Part shown: positions 1 through 7,052 of the stretch, piece after piece
How the letters are laid out: every line of letters starts with the position of its first letter
How positions within the stretch are numbered: position 1 is the first letter of the stretch
Source of the DNA: Phlegmacium glaucopus
Taxonomy: Eukaryota > Basidiomycota > Agaricomycetes > Agaricales > Cortinariaceae
NCBI GenBank assembly: GCA_015039465.1
Contig: MU130540.1
Coordinates: 200,176 to 212,099 of the forward strand
Direction: 5' to 3'
DNA length: 11,924 nucleotides
Translations under genes and position numbers: made by a program
The notes under the pieces: generated by a model
Told to the model about the DNA's origin: nothing
Database searches by the model: none
The model's input: the letters and a program-made list of their open reading frames with translations, nothing else

Positions 1-430
1 TCGGAAACCCGGGTCCGTTCTACGGTCCGTAACTATCAAACTTAAAATACATGAAACCGTCTACTTTCTGTTTCTCCCTTTTATAGAGGTTACTTTTTAC
101 TTCTTTCGGTTGAATCAAACGATCAACTTGAACTCTCTCCGGAGACTTTGTGAGAAAAAAGTGATTAAAAGTAAAACGCAACTTCGGAGGACTGTTTTGT
201 ACCAACCCTTCATCTAAAATCATTTGTCTTTTGTGGGAATGTACACACCTAATCTCTGACTCTTCTTCTCCCATACACCTACCCAGGATCCCTCGACAAA
301 ACACCTCAAACTCCCACAAAAACGTGTATATCTAAACCGGAAATATCTTGAAACCGACAAGTAGGCCAGTCGGTACACTTTCTTTACGGCTAGTCGTTAC
401 GCACAAATGGACGTTTTATAACAGGTAAGC
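1..430. other. Segment with inverted dinucleotide bias
   Basis: By direct count positions 1-420 contain 20 CpG and only 4 GpC. In 651-900 the order is the usual one for this window, about 3 CpG and 16 GpC. ApC and GpT also exceed CpA and TpG here, the opposite of the rest. This is what a CpG-depleted sequence looks like if written reversed without complementing (or complemented without reversing). The bias returns to normal somewhere between 420 and 450. A 99-codon minus-strand frame (20-319) shows no recognisable domain. I cannot tell whether this is a data artefact or natural DNA of odd composition. Confidence 0.6.
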
Positions 431-835
431 GGGTTAGGAGGGTTGGCAAAAAATGAAGATCTTCATGCTCACTATCATGTTCATTGTTGGTAAGTACATG
501 GTTGGCAGGATTAGAGTAAAGGTCAATATGACCCTCCTTAGGGTTCATAACATAGGTGAGAACCTTAGTATATATCTCCTTTATCACCTACTTCAATGTG
601 GAGGTGCCAAGTACACACCAGCCATCACATTGTAGTTGGATAGGTTACTGACTGGTGTAGTTTGAATTTTGTGAATTTAGATTGTATCAGAGTTCCTAAC
701 TGTGGGAATTTGAACAAGGTCACAGCCTGCATGTATGCTAAGGTTTTGGCCAAGTATCAGCCTGGTAGGGACTCTGATCATTGACTGATGCAGGATGCAA
801 AGAATCTTGTACGCACAGGCCAGGCAGTATCAACC
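431..835. other. No recognised gene
   Basis: Composition is CpG-poor and GpC-rich, like most of the window. A 60-codon plus-strand frame at 453-635 begins with a hydrophobic, methionine-rich stretch (MKIFMLTIMFIVGKYM), but it has no recognisable domain and no promoter or splice context I can defend. I see no repeat or RNA here. Confidence 0.5.
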
Positions 836-1003
836 CTTAAATGGCAAGCCTTTATCCTATGTTAGCCCATTCTGATGCGCCATCATAAATCAGGTCGGCC
901 ACAATACATAGATCAATAGCATTCCTAGTTTTATGTACCCTAAATGGCCAGCCCTTTAACACAAATTAGCCTATTTTGATGCGCCATCATAAGTTGGGTT
1001 GGC
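836..1003 (+). repeat. Two direct copies of a ~65-bp repeat
   Basis: Copy 1 (about 836-900) and copy 2 (about 939-1003) share the order taaatggc, then agcc, then ttagcc, then the 13-mer gatgcgccatcat, then ggttggcc or ggtcggcc. They lie about 103 bp apart with an unrelated 38-bp spacer. The conserved core is a near-palindrome (gatg-cgc-catc). They may be two units of a decayed tandem repeat or two dispersed copies. No coding function is implied. Confidence 0.7.
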
Positions 1004-1228
1004 CCGATTACATGTGTGCTGAAGAAGGTAAGTCGTTTAGGATATTAGGCCGATTGCAGAAACTGTTGGAAGTGTTTCAATGCATTTCTATCATTACTCT
1101 AGGACATCAGAGAAAGGTACCATATATATGCATGGATACCAGCCCTGCCTGTGGCCTAGGGATGGGCCCAGAGCTGGCAGCAGCATACACTGTCAGCATT
1201 TTGAGGGCATTCCTTGAATCCATAGAGC
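1004..1228 (+). other. No recognised gene
   Basis: A plus-strand frame runs from 976 to 1263, but it starts inside the repeat above and ends inside a transposon-end relic, so I do not call it a gene. Apart from that frame I see nothing defined here. Confidence 0.5.
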
Positions 1229-1229
1229 A

Positions 1230-1310
1230 CGGCACACTGTGTATTTCTCTATATGGTAGGTGATATTCCCGGATTCAAGTGGTTCTGGGAGTCTGTACCA
1301 TACGGTGATA
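1230..1310 (-). mobile_element. Relic of the terminal repeat of the 9.5-11.3 kb element
   Basis: From 1237 the plus strand reads ggcacactgtgt, an AT-rich stretch, then tattcccggattca at 1264-1277. This matches the order in the right arm of the large palindrome (11229-11271: cagtgtgt, an AT-rich stretch, then gtattcccagattcacgg). It continues with gttctgggag and gtaccatacgg, matching the outermost part of the same family (compare 2060-2081). It is a diverged piece in the right-arm orientation. Confidence 0.65.
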
Positions 1311-1360
1311 GGACCCAGGAGACGTCTAGGGATGTAAACACACCATTTTCGCAGTTTCAC

Positions 1361-1570
1361 AACCTTCGCAGTATACTTGCAGATGCTCACATATCATTGC
1401 GGATACTTCCAGATCATTGCAGGTCATTGCAGGTCATTGCAGATCATTGCACATCATTGCACATCATTGCACATCATTTCAGATCATTGCACATCATCGC
1501 AGAATACTTGCAGATCATCACAGATACTTGCAGTCATCACAAACATTCGCATTATCATTTGCAATTACCA
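1361..1570 (+). repeat. 10-bp minisatellite (ttgcaNNtca)
   Basis: The unit is a decamer of the form ttgcagatca, with variants ttgcaggtca and ttgcacatca. It is almost unbroken at 1411-1500, where every block of ten bases repeats, and decays on both sides. The period is close to one turn of the DNA helix. Two overlapping plus-strand frames across it encode HIIAHH-like repeats. These are products of the repeat, not proteins I would support. Confidence 0.9.
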
Positions 1571-2035
1571 GCTGTTCTTGCAATCTTTAAACACGACTCC
1601 AACAAAGGTCACTCAGGTGACTGTATTACTCATCACCTTTATTTTTATCTTGCCTCCCTTTGTTTGGCTCTTATCTCCTATGTTTCATTACCAAATTACC
1701 AGCCCCATGTGACTCCACTTTAACCCATATTTTACATTCCTGTTTCACCTTTCCGCACTTAGCTATTGCTAGTTACTATATTATTAGCAGTAGCAAGTAG
1801 GGTAATGGAGGAGAGCAGAACGGATGAATTACCACACTTTTGATCCCACCTTTGGAACATTGTACTAAGCTACACTTGCACTCCTTCAAAATCATCCTGC
1901 AGGCTTCGCTTTTTCTGCGCATTATCTTGCACTTTAAAGCGAACCTTCGCACCTCATAAAACCTCACTATCACCTACTGAAGAGAACTACATTAACTCCA
2001 TGAACTATGTACTACTTGCGGTCTGTCCCCACCGC
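1571..2035. other. No recognised gene; possible decayed decamers
   Basis: Around 1870-1955 scattered cttgca, cttcgca and tgcgca words resemble broken units of the decamer array upstream, so the array may once have been longer. No ORF, RNA gene or transposon end is visible. Confidence 0.4.
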
Positions 2036-2040
2036 AGGTA

Positions 2041-2096
2041 CATCAACGGCACACTGTGTCTGTTCTGGGAATTGTACCATATGACACACTGTAGTG
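2041..2096 (-). mobile_element. Second relic of the same terminal repeat
   Basis: On the reverse strand this reads cactacagtgtgt, then ggtacaattcccagaac, then gacacagtgtg. It matches the outer left end of the large palindrome at 9501-9550 (cactacagtgtat, gggtacgattcccggaac, gacacactgtg) base for base over most of its length. Together with 1230-1310 it could bracket an old insertion of about 0.87 kb. However, both pieces have the same orientation, so they are not simple opposite ends. Confidence 0.75.
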
Positions 2097-2106
2097 TCCT
2101 TATGTG

Positions 2107-2880
2107 GATACTCAACAAGATATGGCTACCCATTTTGTCTGGACTGGGTGGCCCATTTGGTCCAGACCCAATCCCAGACCCAATCCCCAGAATATTGTCT
2201 GGCTGGCTACCCATTCCATCCTAGGCCGATACACAACAATATATGGCTACCTATTTTGTCTGGACTGGGCCACCCATTTGGTCCAGACCCGATCCCCAGA
2301 ATATTGTCTGGCTGGCTACCCATTCCATTCTGGGCCGATACACAACAATATATAGCTACCTCTTTTGTCTAAACCACCCATTTAGTCTAAACCCAATCCC
2401 AGACCTAATCCCCTGAATATTTTCTGACAGGCTCCCCATTCTGTCCTGGGCTGATACCCAAAAATATATTTCTACCCATTTTGGTCCAGACCCCATCCCC
2501 AGAATATTTTCCGGCAGGCCACCCATTCCATCCCAGGCCAATACCCAACAATATATGGCTACCCATTTTGTCTGGACCATTTGGTCCAGACCCGAGCCCC
2601 AGAATATTTTCTGGCAGGCTACCTATTCCATCCCAGGCCAATACCCTACCCATTTTGTCTGGACCGGGCCACCCATTTGGTCCAGACCTGAGCCACCCAT
2701 TCCATCCCAGGCCAATACCCAACAATATATAGCTACCCATTGTGTCTGGACCGGGCCACCCATTTGGTCCAGACCCGAGCCCCATAATATTTTCTGGCAG
2801 GCTACCCATTCCATCCCAGGCTAATACCCAACAATATATGGCTACCCATTTTGTCTGGACCGGGCCAGAATATTATTCTG
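2107..2880 (+). repeat. Satellite of ~109-bp units, each with a 9-bp-stem hairpin
   Basis: Eight units begin near 2120, 2241, 2350, 2464, 2553, 2641, 2727 and 2836. Spacing is 86-121 bp, and complete units are 108-109 bp. The order in a unit is aatatatggctaccc, then attttgtctggacc, then ggccacccatttggtccagaccc, then ccccagaatattttctggc, then ggctacccattccatccc. The words gtctggacc and ggtccagac are exact reverse complements, for example 2657-2665 with 2679-2687, and would form a stem in each unit. Units differ by point changes and internal deletions. Long open frames on both strands arise because the near-108-bp period keeps the frame open. Confidence 0.9.
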
Positions 2881-3225
2881 CTGGTTAACAATTATGTTCT
2901 GACCCAGTAGGCCTAGACTATTTTCTGGTTACTGATTTGGTTCTTAATTTGGGTTTCACCCGATTGTCCACAGTATTTGCTGGCATTCAGTTATGACCTA
3001 GGCCAACAATATTTGAATTGGACCAGGTAGGCCCAGGGCTTTCATAATTCAGGTCTGACCTGATTGTCTTTTCTGGCTGGCTATCCAGGCCCAGTAAGCA
3101 CCAAATATTTGTGGGTGGCCGATTCAATTATGAGCCAATGGTTTTCTGGCTGGCTATCAATTCAGTTCTGACCGGATTGCACACAATATGTTTTGGCTGC
3201 CCATTCGGCTCTGACCAATTTTTGA
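2881..3225 (+). repeat. Degenerate extension of the satellite
   Basis: Words from the satellite unit persist at lower density: attttctgg, tctggctggctat (3073-3086 and 3147-3159), ctgacc with gattg, and caatatttg or cacaatatg. This looks like an older, decayed flank of the same array, as satellites often show at their edges. No gene is seen. Confidence 0.55.
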
Positions 3226-3430
3226 GAGGGTAGTCCCGACTGCCTTGGTGGGGGGCATCAGCTCACTGGTCTATAATGGACATATCCCAGCCATGAGCTC
3301 ACTCCACTGTTTGGACTACAACCGTACATAATGTGTTTTCGCCTTTCAGTCTTTGACCTGAGGAATGGGCTATCATATGTGCCAAGAGTGCTCTAAGAAG
3401 GTACTATTCCAATGTCTTTTTTTTTGAAAA

Positions 3431-3522
3431 CTCAGAGGGTGTCCTAGGTATGTCCTGGGTATGTCCTGGGGCAACCTAAGAGTGTCCTGAGGCAACCTGA
3501 GAGCATCCCTGAGGCAGCCTTA
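3431..3522 (+). repeat. Short gtcct minisatellite
   Basis: Two 11-bp units (tgtcctgggta type) are followed by three units of about 20 bp (gagtgtcctgaggcaacct type). The array degrades gradually to the right and ends before the AT-rich stretch. Confidence 0.75.
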
Positions 3523-3539
3523 GTCCCTTTATATCTGAT

Positions 3540-3735
3540 GCTAGAACCAGATATTTGAATAGTCTCACACAACAGAATAATAATGAAATAATAAAATAAT
3601 ATTCAATTATTTTAAACATCATATATACTAGTAATAAAATAATAATAAAATAGTGATACAAAGTTATATACTAGTACTATAATACTGGGGGAAGTAGGAA
3701 ATAAGAAAACAAAATTGTGAGTGGTTTATATATCT
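3540..3735. other. AT-rich low-complexity stretch
   Basis: Runs of aataat and ataaaata with a repeated tatatactag word (3621-3630 and 3665-3674). It separates the two halves of the duplication. A 61-codon minus-strand frame through it is a by-product of composition. Confidence 0.6.
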
Positions 3736-3955
3736 TTTAGATGGCGCACAGACCATTGGTCACATGATCACAAATAAGCATGATTTTGAGCATATGGTGC
3801 TTGGACTATAACCATACATAATGCGATTTTGTGTCTTGGTCTTTGACTATACATTCTAACTATACTGGCTGCTCTTGGAGCTCTAAGGCTCTAAGAGCTC
3901 TGGGGGTGTCTTAGAGTATTTTAGAGTGTCCTTAGACTGTCCTAGGGCAAAAGTG

Positions 3956-4242
3956 TTTTTCCTGATGCACGTCCACAAGGCCGGGGACAGGGGACAGCTG
4001 AATTGATTGAAATGGTACAGTAATTTGGATATTTACATTCCATCTAAAGCTGAAACAGAAGACAAGCGATAATCACCATTATTTACAGGAGAAAGCAAAG
4101 TTGGTTTTCACTGGAGCTAATTTCTCATAGCGTACATGGAGAGAATCATATTTGTGTATTGTACTGTCAAGTGCAGCAAGAAAACTACATTACAACCCCA
4201 AGATATTCATGCTTTTTGTCACTGATCAATGTGCTTGTCAAC
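3956..4242. other. No recognised gene
   Basis: CpG-poor single-copy-looking DNA with no repeat, RNA gene or convincing exon that I can identify. Confidence 0.4.
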
Positions 4243-4350
4243 CAAGGGGGCACCAGCCTGGGAATCCCGTACCGGTACCTAGTTAGTTAGTCCAGCTGCC
4301 AGTGGCCAAAAAAAAATATTTGACCCCTGCAGAACAGGGTCTCGCTACCT
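4243..4350 (+). repeat. Dispersed repeat copy (gggggcacc / ttagttagtccagctg family)
   Basis: It starts with caagggggcacc and gggaatccc. It continues with ctagttagttagtccagctg, a ggcc word, an A-run and ttgacccc. The same pieces lie in the arms of the large palindrome: ttagttagttccagctg, ggcc, A-run and ttgaccc at 9055-9101, followed by the reverse complement of the gggggcac piece at 9115-9133. A third partial copy (gggggcaccaacctaggaa) is at 6969-6987. It looks like a short interspersed element in rearranged arrangements. A 5-bp hairpin (gaccc/gggtc) follows at 4322-4341. Confidence 0.6.
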
Positions 4351-5246
4351 CAAATTTGGTACATTACAGTATCTACAGATGGCCCATATGGTAGTACAGC
4401 TCAAATAGATGATTTTACAATGGTATTAATTAGGTATCAGCAAACCCGGTGATATGTTGACTAAAATATAAGTGTATAAATACACTAATATAAGTCTTGA
4501 ATTGCGATCGGGCTTCCTAGGAAGTATAGCCGTTCCGATTTATTTATTGATTCTCACAATAACGATTTCACTTTTAAGTTGTGAATAACTTTGTATATTT
4601 ATCCAAATTTCGAAGACTAACTTCGATAACCAATAGTGTAACCAATACACTTAATAATAATTTCTTTCTCTTGTTGTTGATTTGAAAGGGTTGTTACTTT
4701 ATTTCTTAAACACCACTGATATTGGTGGGGGTAAGAAAGCTACAATCCAATGATATTCTTACAAGTTTTCATACACTACATATACATATTTTAAACAATA
4801 AAACTGCTAAGCAATTGTATTTTATTTATAGTTCGGGTTTTGGGCCTTTGTTTATTGTGTTTATTGTTATCCGGTTACTTATTAGTAACCGCGCCATAAA
4901 TATCCATTTTCGGACTTTAATTAATGAAGAACCAGGTGTCCGGCTCTCTCATTGATTATGTAACCTTTCAACATGACTTTTGATGTGCGTTTAGCACATT
5001 TGTGACTTCTTATAACACTCTGTGACAGACTTTTGGTTCGTGTAATACAAGTCCTTCGTCTTCTACCTTTAGACATAGAGTTTTTAATGCATGGATAATT
5101 TCCTCACTTATTGTAGACTTAGTAATTACATTAATTGCAATATATTCCTTGTTGACTGTCACGGATATTCATGGTTTTAGTCAGGAAATTCCAAAGGTTT
5201 TTAGACAGTATGATAATTAGGTGAATTCACACCATAAATATCTCCA
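4351..5246. other. AT-rich, gene-free stretch; not CpG-depleted from ~4500
   Basis: From 4501 to about 5220 I count 17 CpG and 14 GpC. In the CpG-depleted 3960-4480 I count 8 CpG and about 22 GpC. The stretch is strongly AT-rich. A 77-codon plus-strand frame (4722-4955) needs a TTG start and shows no domain. A small perfect inverted repeat (agtgta/tacact) lies at 4471-4486. I see no gene. Confidence 0.45.
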
Positions 5247-5255
5247 GCCTTATGT
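5247..5255. repeat. Left 9-bp target-site duplication (gccttatgt)
   Basis: The 9-mer gccttatgt occurs here and again at 6793-6801, immediately outside the two ends of the foldback element. The flanking bases differ on both sides, so the match is exactly nine. Nine-bp duplications are typical of Mutator-like elements (MULEs). Confidence 0.85.
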
Positions 5256-5269
5256 GAGGTCTTTACGGT

Positions 5270-5550
5270 TCCCCACGGTTTCCGCTCGGAATCCGAATGG
5301 AATCCGAGTGGATTCCAAGCATTCCGAGGAGCAAACTCGGACTCCGAGTGGAATATTTTCTGGCAGGTAACCCCCTCAATTTTGTGAGTTTGGTCGGAAT
5401 GTATTCCACTTGGAATCCACTCGGAGTCCAAGTGGATTCCAAGTAAATTACTCGGAATCCGCTCAGACTCCGAGTCCAAATTGAGAATTCCAACTTGGAT
5501 TCCAAGTGGATTCCAAGAATCCACTTGGAATCCACTCGGAATCCAAGTGT
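5270..5550 (-). repeat. Left subterminal array of ggaatcc/ggactcc words
   Basis: Repeated ggaatccactcgg and gtggattccaag units with an 11-bp tendency appear in both orientations. The array is less regular than its right counterpart. It is interrupted at 5351-5410 by a unique piece that begins with gaatattttctggcagg, identical over 17 bp to the satellite unit at 2602-2618. The long minus-strand frame across it (WIPSGF, WNPLGI repeats) is a by-product of the repeat. Confidence 0.8.
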
Positions 5551-5610
5551 TTCCAATTGCCAACTTCCTAATCAAGTAATTAATCACCTGACTTGTAGCA
5601 TATGACAAAT

Positions 5611-5712
5611 AAAAGAATACCAGTAAGGAGGATTGAACCAAAGACCTTGAGAAAGGTCATGTGACATAATTCCCACACTGCATCAGTGATCTACCAACTG
5701 CACCATCATTGC
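5611..5712 (-). ncRNA. tRNA-like pol III unit in left arm (mirror copy)
   Basis: Exact mirror of the right-arm unit, with the same box A, variable-arm stem, box B and TTTT stop on the minus strand. No difference between the two copies was found in this segment, although the arms differ elsewhere. The two promoters point away from each other. Confidence 0.65.
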
Positions 5713-6386
5713 TTGTATATATATAAAAACTAATGGTTATATATACCCTTCCCACCTGACTAAATAATATATTCTGGCACTTGCTGAGGGGCTACTACCA
5801 TGTATTATATACCAAAATGTTCATAAAAATGAGGGGAATCCATTGGTAATAAAATTGTGATGTGATACGCACTTTGATATGCAGTTATATGCGAAATACT
5901 GCAGAATATACTGTAAAATAATGCGCTCTATGCTTATAAATGAGCCGAGCATGACGCACCATATACCGATAGAATCGTGCTAATAACAGCTTTCAGAATA
6001 TATATAAATCACGTGCATGCGCCATGTCTGGTGCGTGTTTTTACACGTTTTACATGTTTTAATATTGAAAAATGGCTTATATTCCCACGCTCATAGTATG
6101 GTTAGATTCCCTAGCAGTGTAGTTTTCTATCGGTATAAGGTGCGTCATGTTCGGCTCATTTATAAGCATAGAGCGCATTATTTTACAGTATATTCTGCAG
6201 TATTTCGCATATAACTGCATATCAAAGTGCGTATCACATCACGATTTTATTACCAATGAATTCCCATCATTTTTATGAACATTTTGGTATATAATACATG
6301 GTAGTAGCCCCTCAGCAAGTGCCAGAATATATGATTTAGTCAGGTGGGAAGGGTATATATAACCATTAGTTTTTATATATATACAA

Positions 6387-6488
6387 GCAATGATGGTGCA
6401 GTTGGTAGATCACTGATGCAGTGTGGGAATTATGTCACATGACCTTTCTCAAGGTCTTTGGTTCAATCCTCCTTACTGGTATTCTTTT
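6387..6488 (+). ncRNA. tRNA-like pol III unit in right arm (SINE-like head)
   Basis: TGGTGCAGTTGG at 6394-6405 fits the pol III box A consensus. GGTTCAATCCT at 6460-6470 fits box B at all but the last position. Between them gacctt/aaggtc (6441-6446 and 6451-6456) forms a perfect 6-bp stem like the long variable arm of class II tRNAs. A TATA-rich stretch lies at 6371-6384, and the first TTTT stop signal is at 6485-6488. I could not pair a proper acceptor stem, so this is a tRNA-derived promoter or pseudogene rather than a working tRNA. Transcription would run outward toward the 11-bp array. Confidence 0.65.
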
Positions 6489-6550
6489 ATTTGTCATATG
6501 CTACAAGTCAGGTGATTAATTACTTGATTAGGAAGTTGGCAATTGAAAAC

Positions 6551-6775
6551 ACTCGGAATCCACTTAGAATCCACTCGGAATCCACTAAGAGTCCACTCGG
6601 ACTCTATTTGGAATCCACTCAGACTCTACTCGGACTCCACTCGGACTCTGTTCGGAATCTACTTAGTGACTTGGACTCCATTCGGAATCCATGATTCCAC
6701 TCGGACTCCACTCGGACTCCACTGGGAATCCAGTCAGAATGCTCGGACTCCACTCGGATTCCATTCAGAAGCGCG
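6551..6775 (+). repeat. Right subterminal array, 11-bp unit cactcggactc
   Basis: About twenty consecutive units follow an 11-bp pattern: cactcggaatc, cacttagaatc, cactcggactc, tactcggactc, with a few 8- or 9-bp partial units. The period keeps the cggactc core on one face of the helix, as expected of spaced protein-binding sites. That role is an inference. Confidence 0.9.
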
Positions 6776-6792
6776 GGGCACTGTAAAGTACT

Positions 6793-6801
6793 GCCTTATG
6801 T
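6793..6801. repeat. Right 9-bp target-site duplication (gccttatgt)
   Basis: Identical to 5247-5255. It defines the right edge of the foldback element at 6792. Confidence 0.85.
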
Positions 6802-7044
6802 TATGAATTATTCATTGCAATGTCTGTTTTAATCAACTGGTATAGTCAATACCAATGATTCTTTACTGTATCAGATTGCACTCATAGTTTAGTTTTTAAT
6901 AATTAAATCAGGGATATTTCCGGAAAAATAAGTATATCTGTGCATATACATATTTATACCATATCACTGGGGGCACCAACCTAGGAAACCTCTATCAGCA
7001 CTGAGAAAAGAGACAACAGCTTCAGAATATGTAGATTCCAATAT
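6802..7044. other. No recognised gene; partial dispersed repeat
   Basis: AT-rich spacer between the foldback element and the hAT-type MITE. The only named feature is a partial copy (6969-6987, gggggcaccaacctaggaa) of the dispersed repeat also seen at 4243. Confidence 0.45.
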
Positions 7045-7052
7045 GTTATAAC
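7045..7052. repeat. Left 8-bp target-site duplication (gttataac)
   Basis: Repeated exactly at 7600-7607 on the other side of the MITE. Eight bp is the length produced by hAT transposases. The target itself is palindromic. Confidence 0.9.

Larger units (their letters stand above)
3300..3955 (+). repeat. Degenerate direct duplication, ~490-bp offset
   Basis: Positions 3308-3362 (ttggactacaaccgtacata, then gtctttgacct) recur at 3798-3850 (ttggactataaccatacata, then gtctttgacta). Downstream of each copy comes a gctctaag word, then a run of g(t)gtcct repeats (3437-3520 and 3904-3955). The two halves are separated by an AT-rich spacer. This is an old tandem duplication or two copies of one dispersed repeat. 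It has no LTR hallmarks such as TG..CA ends, primer-binding site or target duplication. Confidence 0.6.
5541..6558. repeat. Near-perfect inverted arms (~430 bp each) with 150-bp loop
   Basis: Left arm 5541-5974 pairs with right arm 6125-6558. Between 5555 and 5974 there is no net insertion or deletion, and I found six mismatches in 420 positions. Each arm holds a tRNA-like pol III promoter directed outward. The loop (5975-6124) is not symmetrical and contains no recognised function. Confidence 0.95.
5256..6792. mobile_element. Complete 1537-bp foldback element, MULE-like (9-bp TSD)
   Basis: The left end reads GAGGTCTTTACGGTTCCCC and the right end, reverse-complemented, reads AGTACTTTACAGTGCCCC. 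A perfect 9-bp direct repeat flanks both. Inside come an 11-bp subterminal array (5270-5550 left, 6551-6775 right), near-identical inverted arms (5541-5974 and 6125-6558), and a 150-bp loop (5975-6124). No transposase frame is present, so it is non-autonomous and would depend on an enzyme supplied elsewhere. The arms differ at only 6 of 420 positions by direct comparison, so the element is young or homogenised by gene conversion. Assignment to MULEs rests on duplication length and foldback form only. The terminal motif is shared with the element at 7617-8128. Confidence 0.85.

Noticed and set aside
453..635. 60-codon plus-strand frame with a hydrophobic start
   Set aside because: No domain, promoter or splice context. 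A random frame of this length is expected in AT-rich DNA.
976..1263. 95-codon plus-strand frame
   Set aside because: It begins inside one dispersed repeat and ends inside a transposon-end relic, with no recognisable domain.
1253..1723. 156-codon frame with HII/HHC repeats
   Set aside because: The repeats come from the 10-bp minisatellite, and a second frame is equally open.
2405..2809. 134-codon minus-strand repetitive frame (GSLPENILGLGSGPNGW type)
   Set aside because: Both strands are open because the satellite period is near a multiple of three. It is not supported as a protein.
3308..3850. Possible LTR pair
   Set aside because: Direct repeats of about 55 bp, 490 bp apart, are too short and diverged. 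There is no TG..CA, primer site, polypurine tract or target duplication.
5201..5641. 146-codon minus-strand frame and its plus-strand counterpart at 6458-6694
   Set aside because: Both are translations of the inverted arms and 11-bp arrays. The identical start peptide in both reflects the palindrome.
6387..6488. Functional tRNA gene
   Set aside because: No acceptor stem pairs, the T stem is broken, and the A-to-B box distance is long. Only promoter-like features survive.
6551..6775. CRISPR-like array
   Set aside because: The units are contiguous 11-mers without unique spacers, in a eukaryotic transposon. It is a minisatellite.
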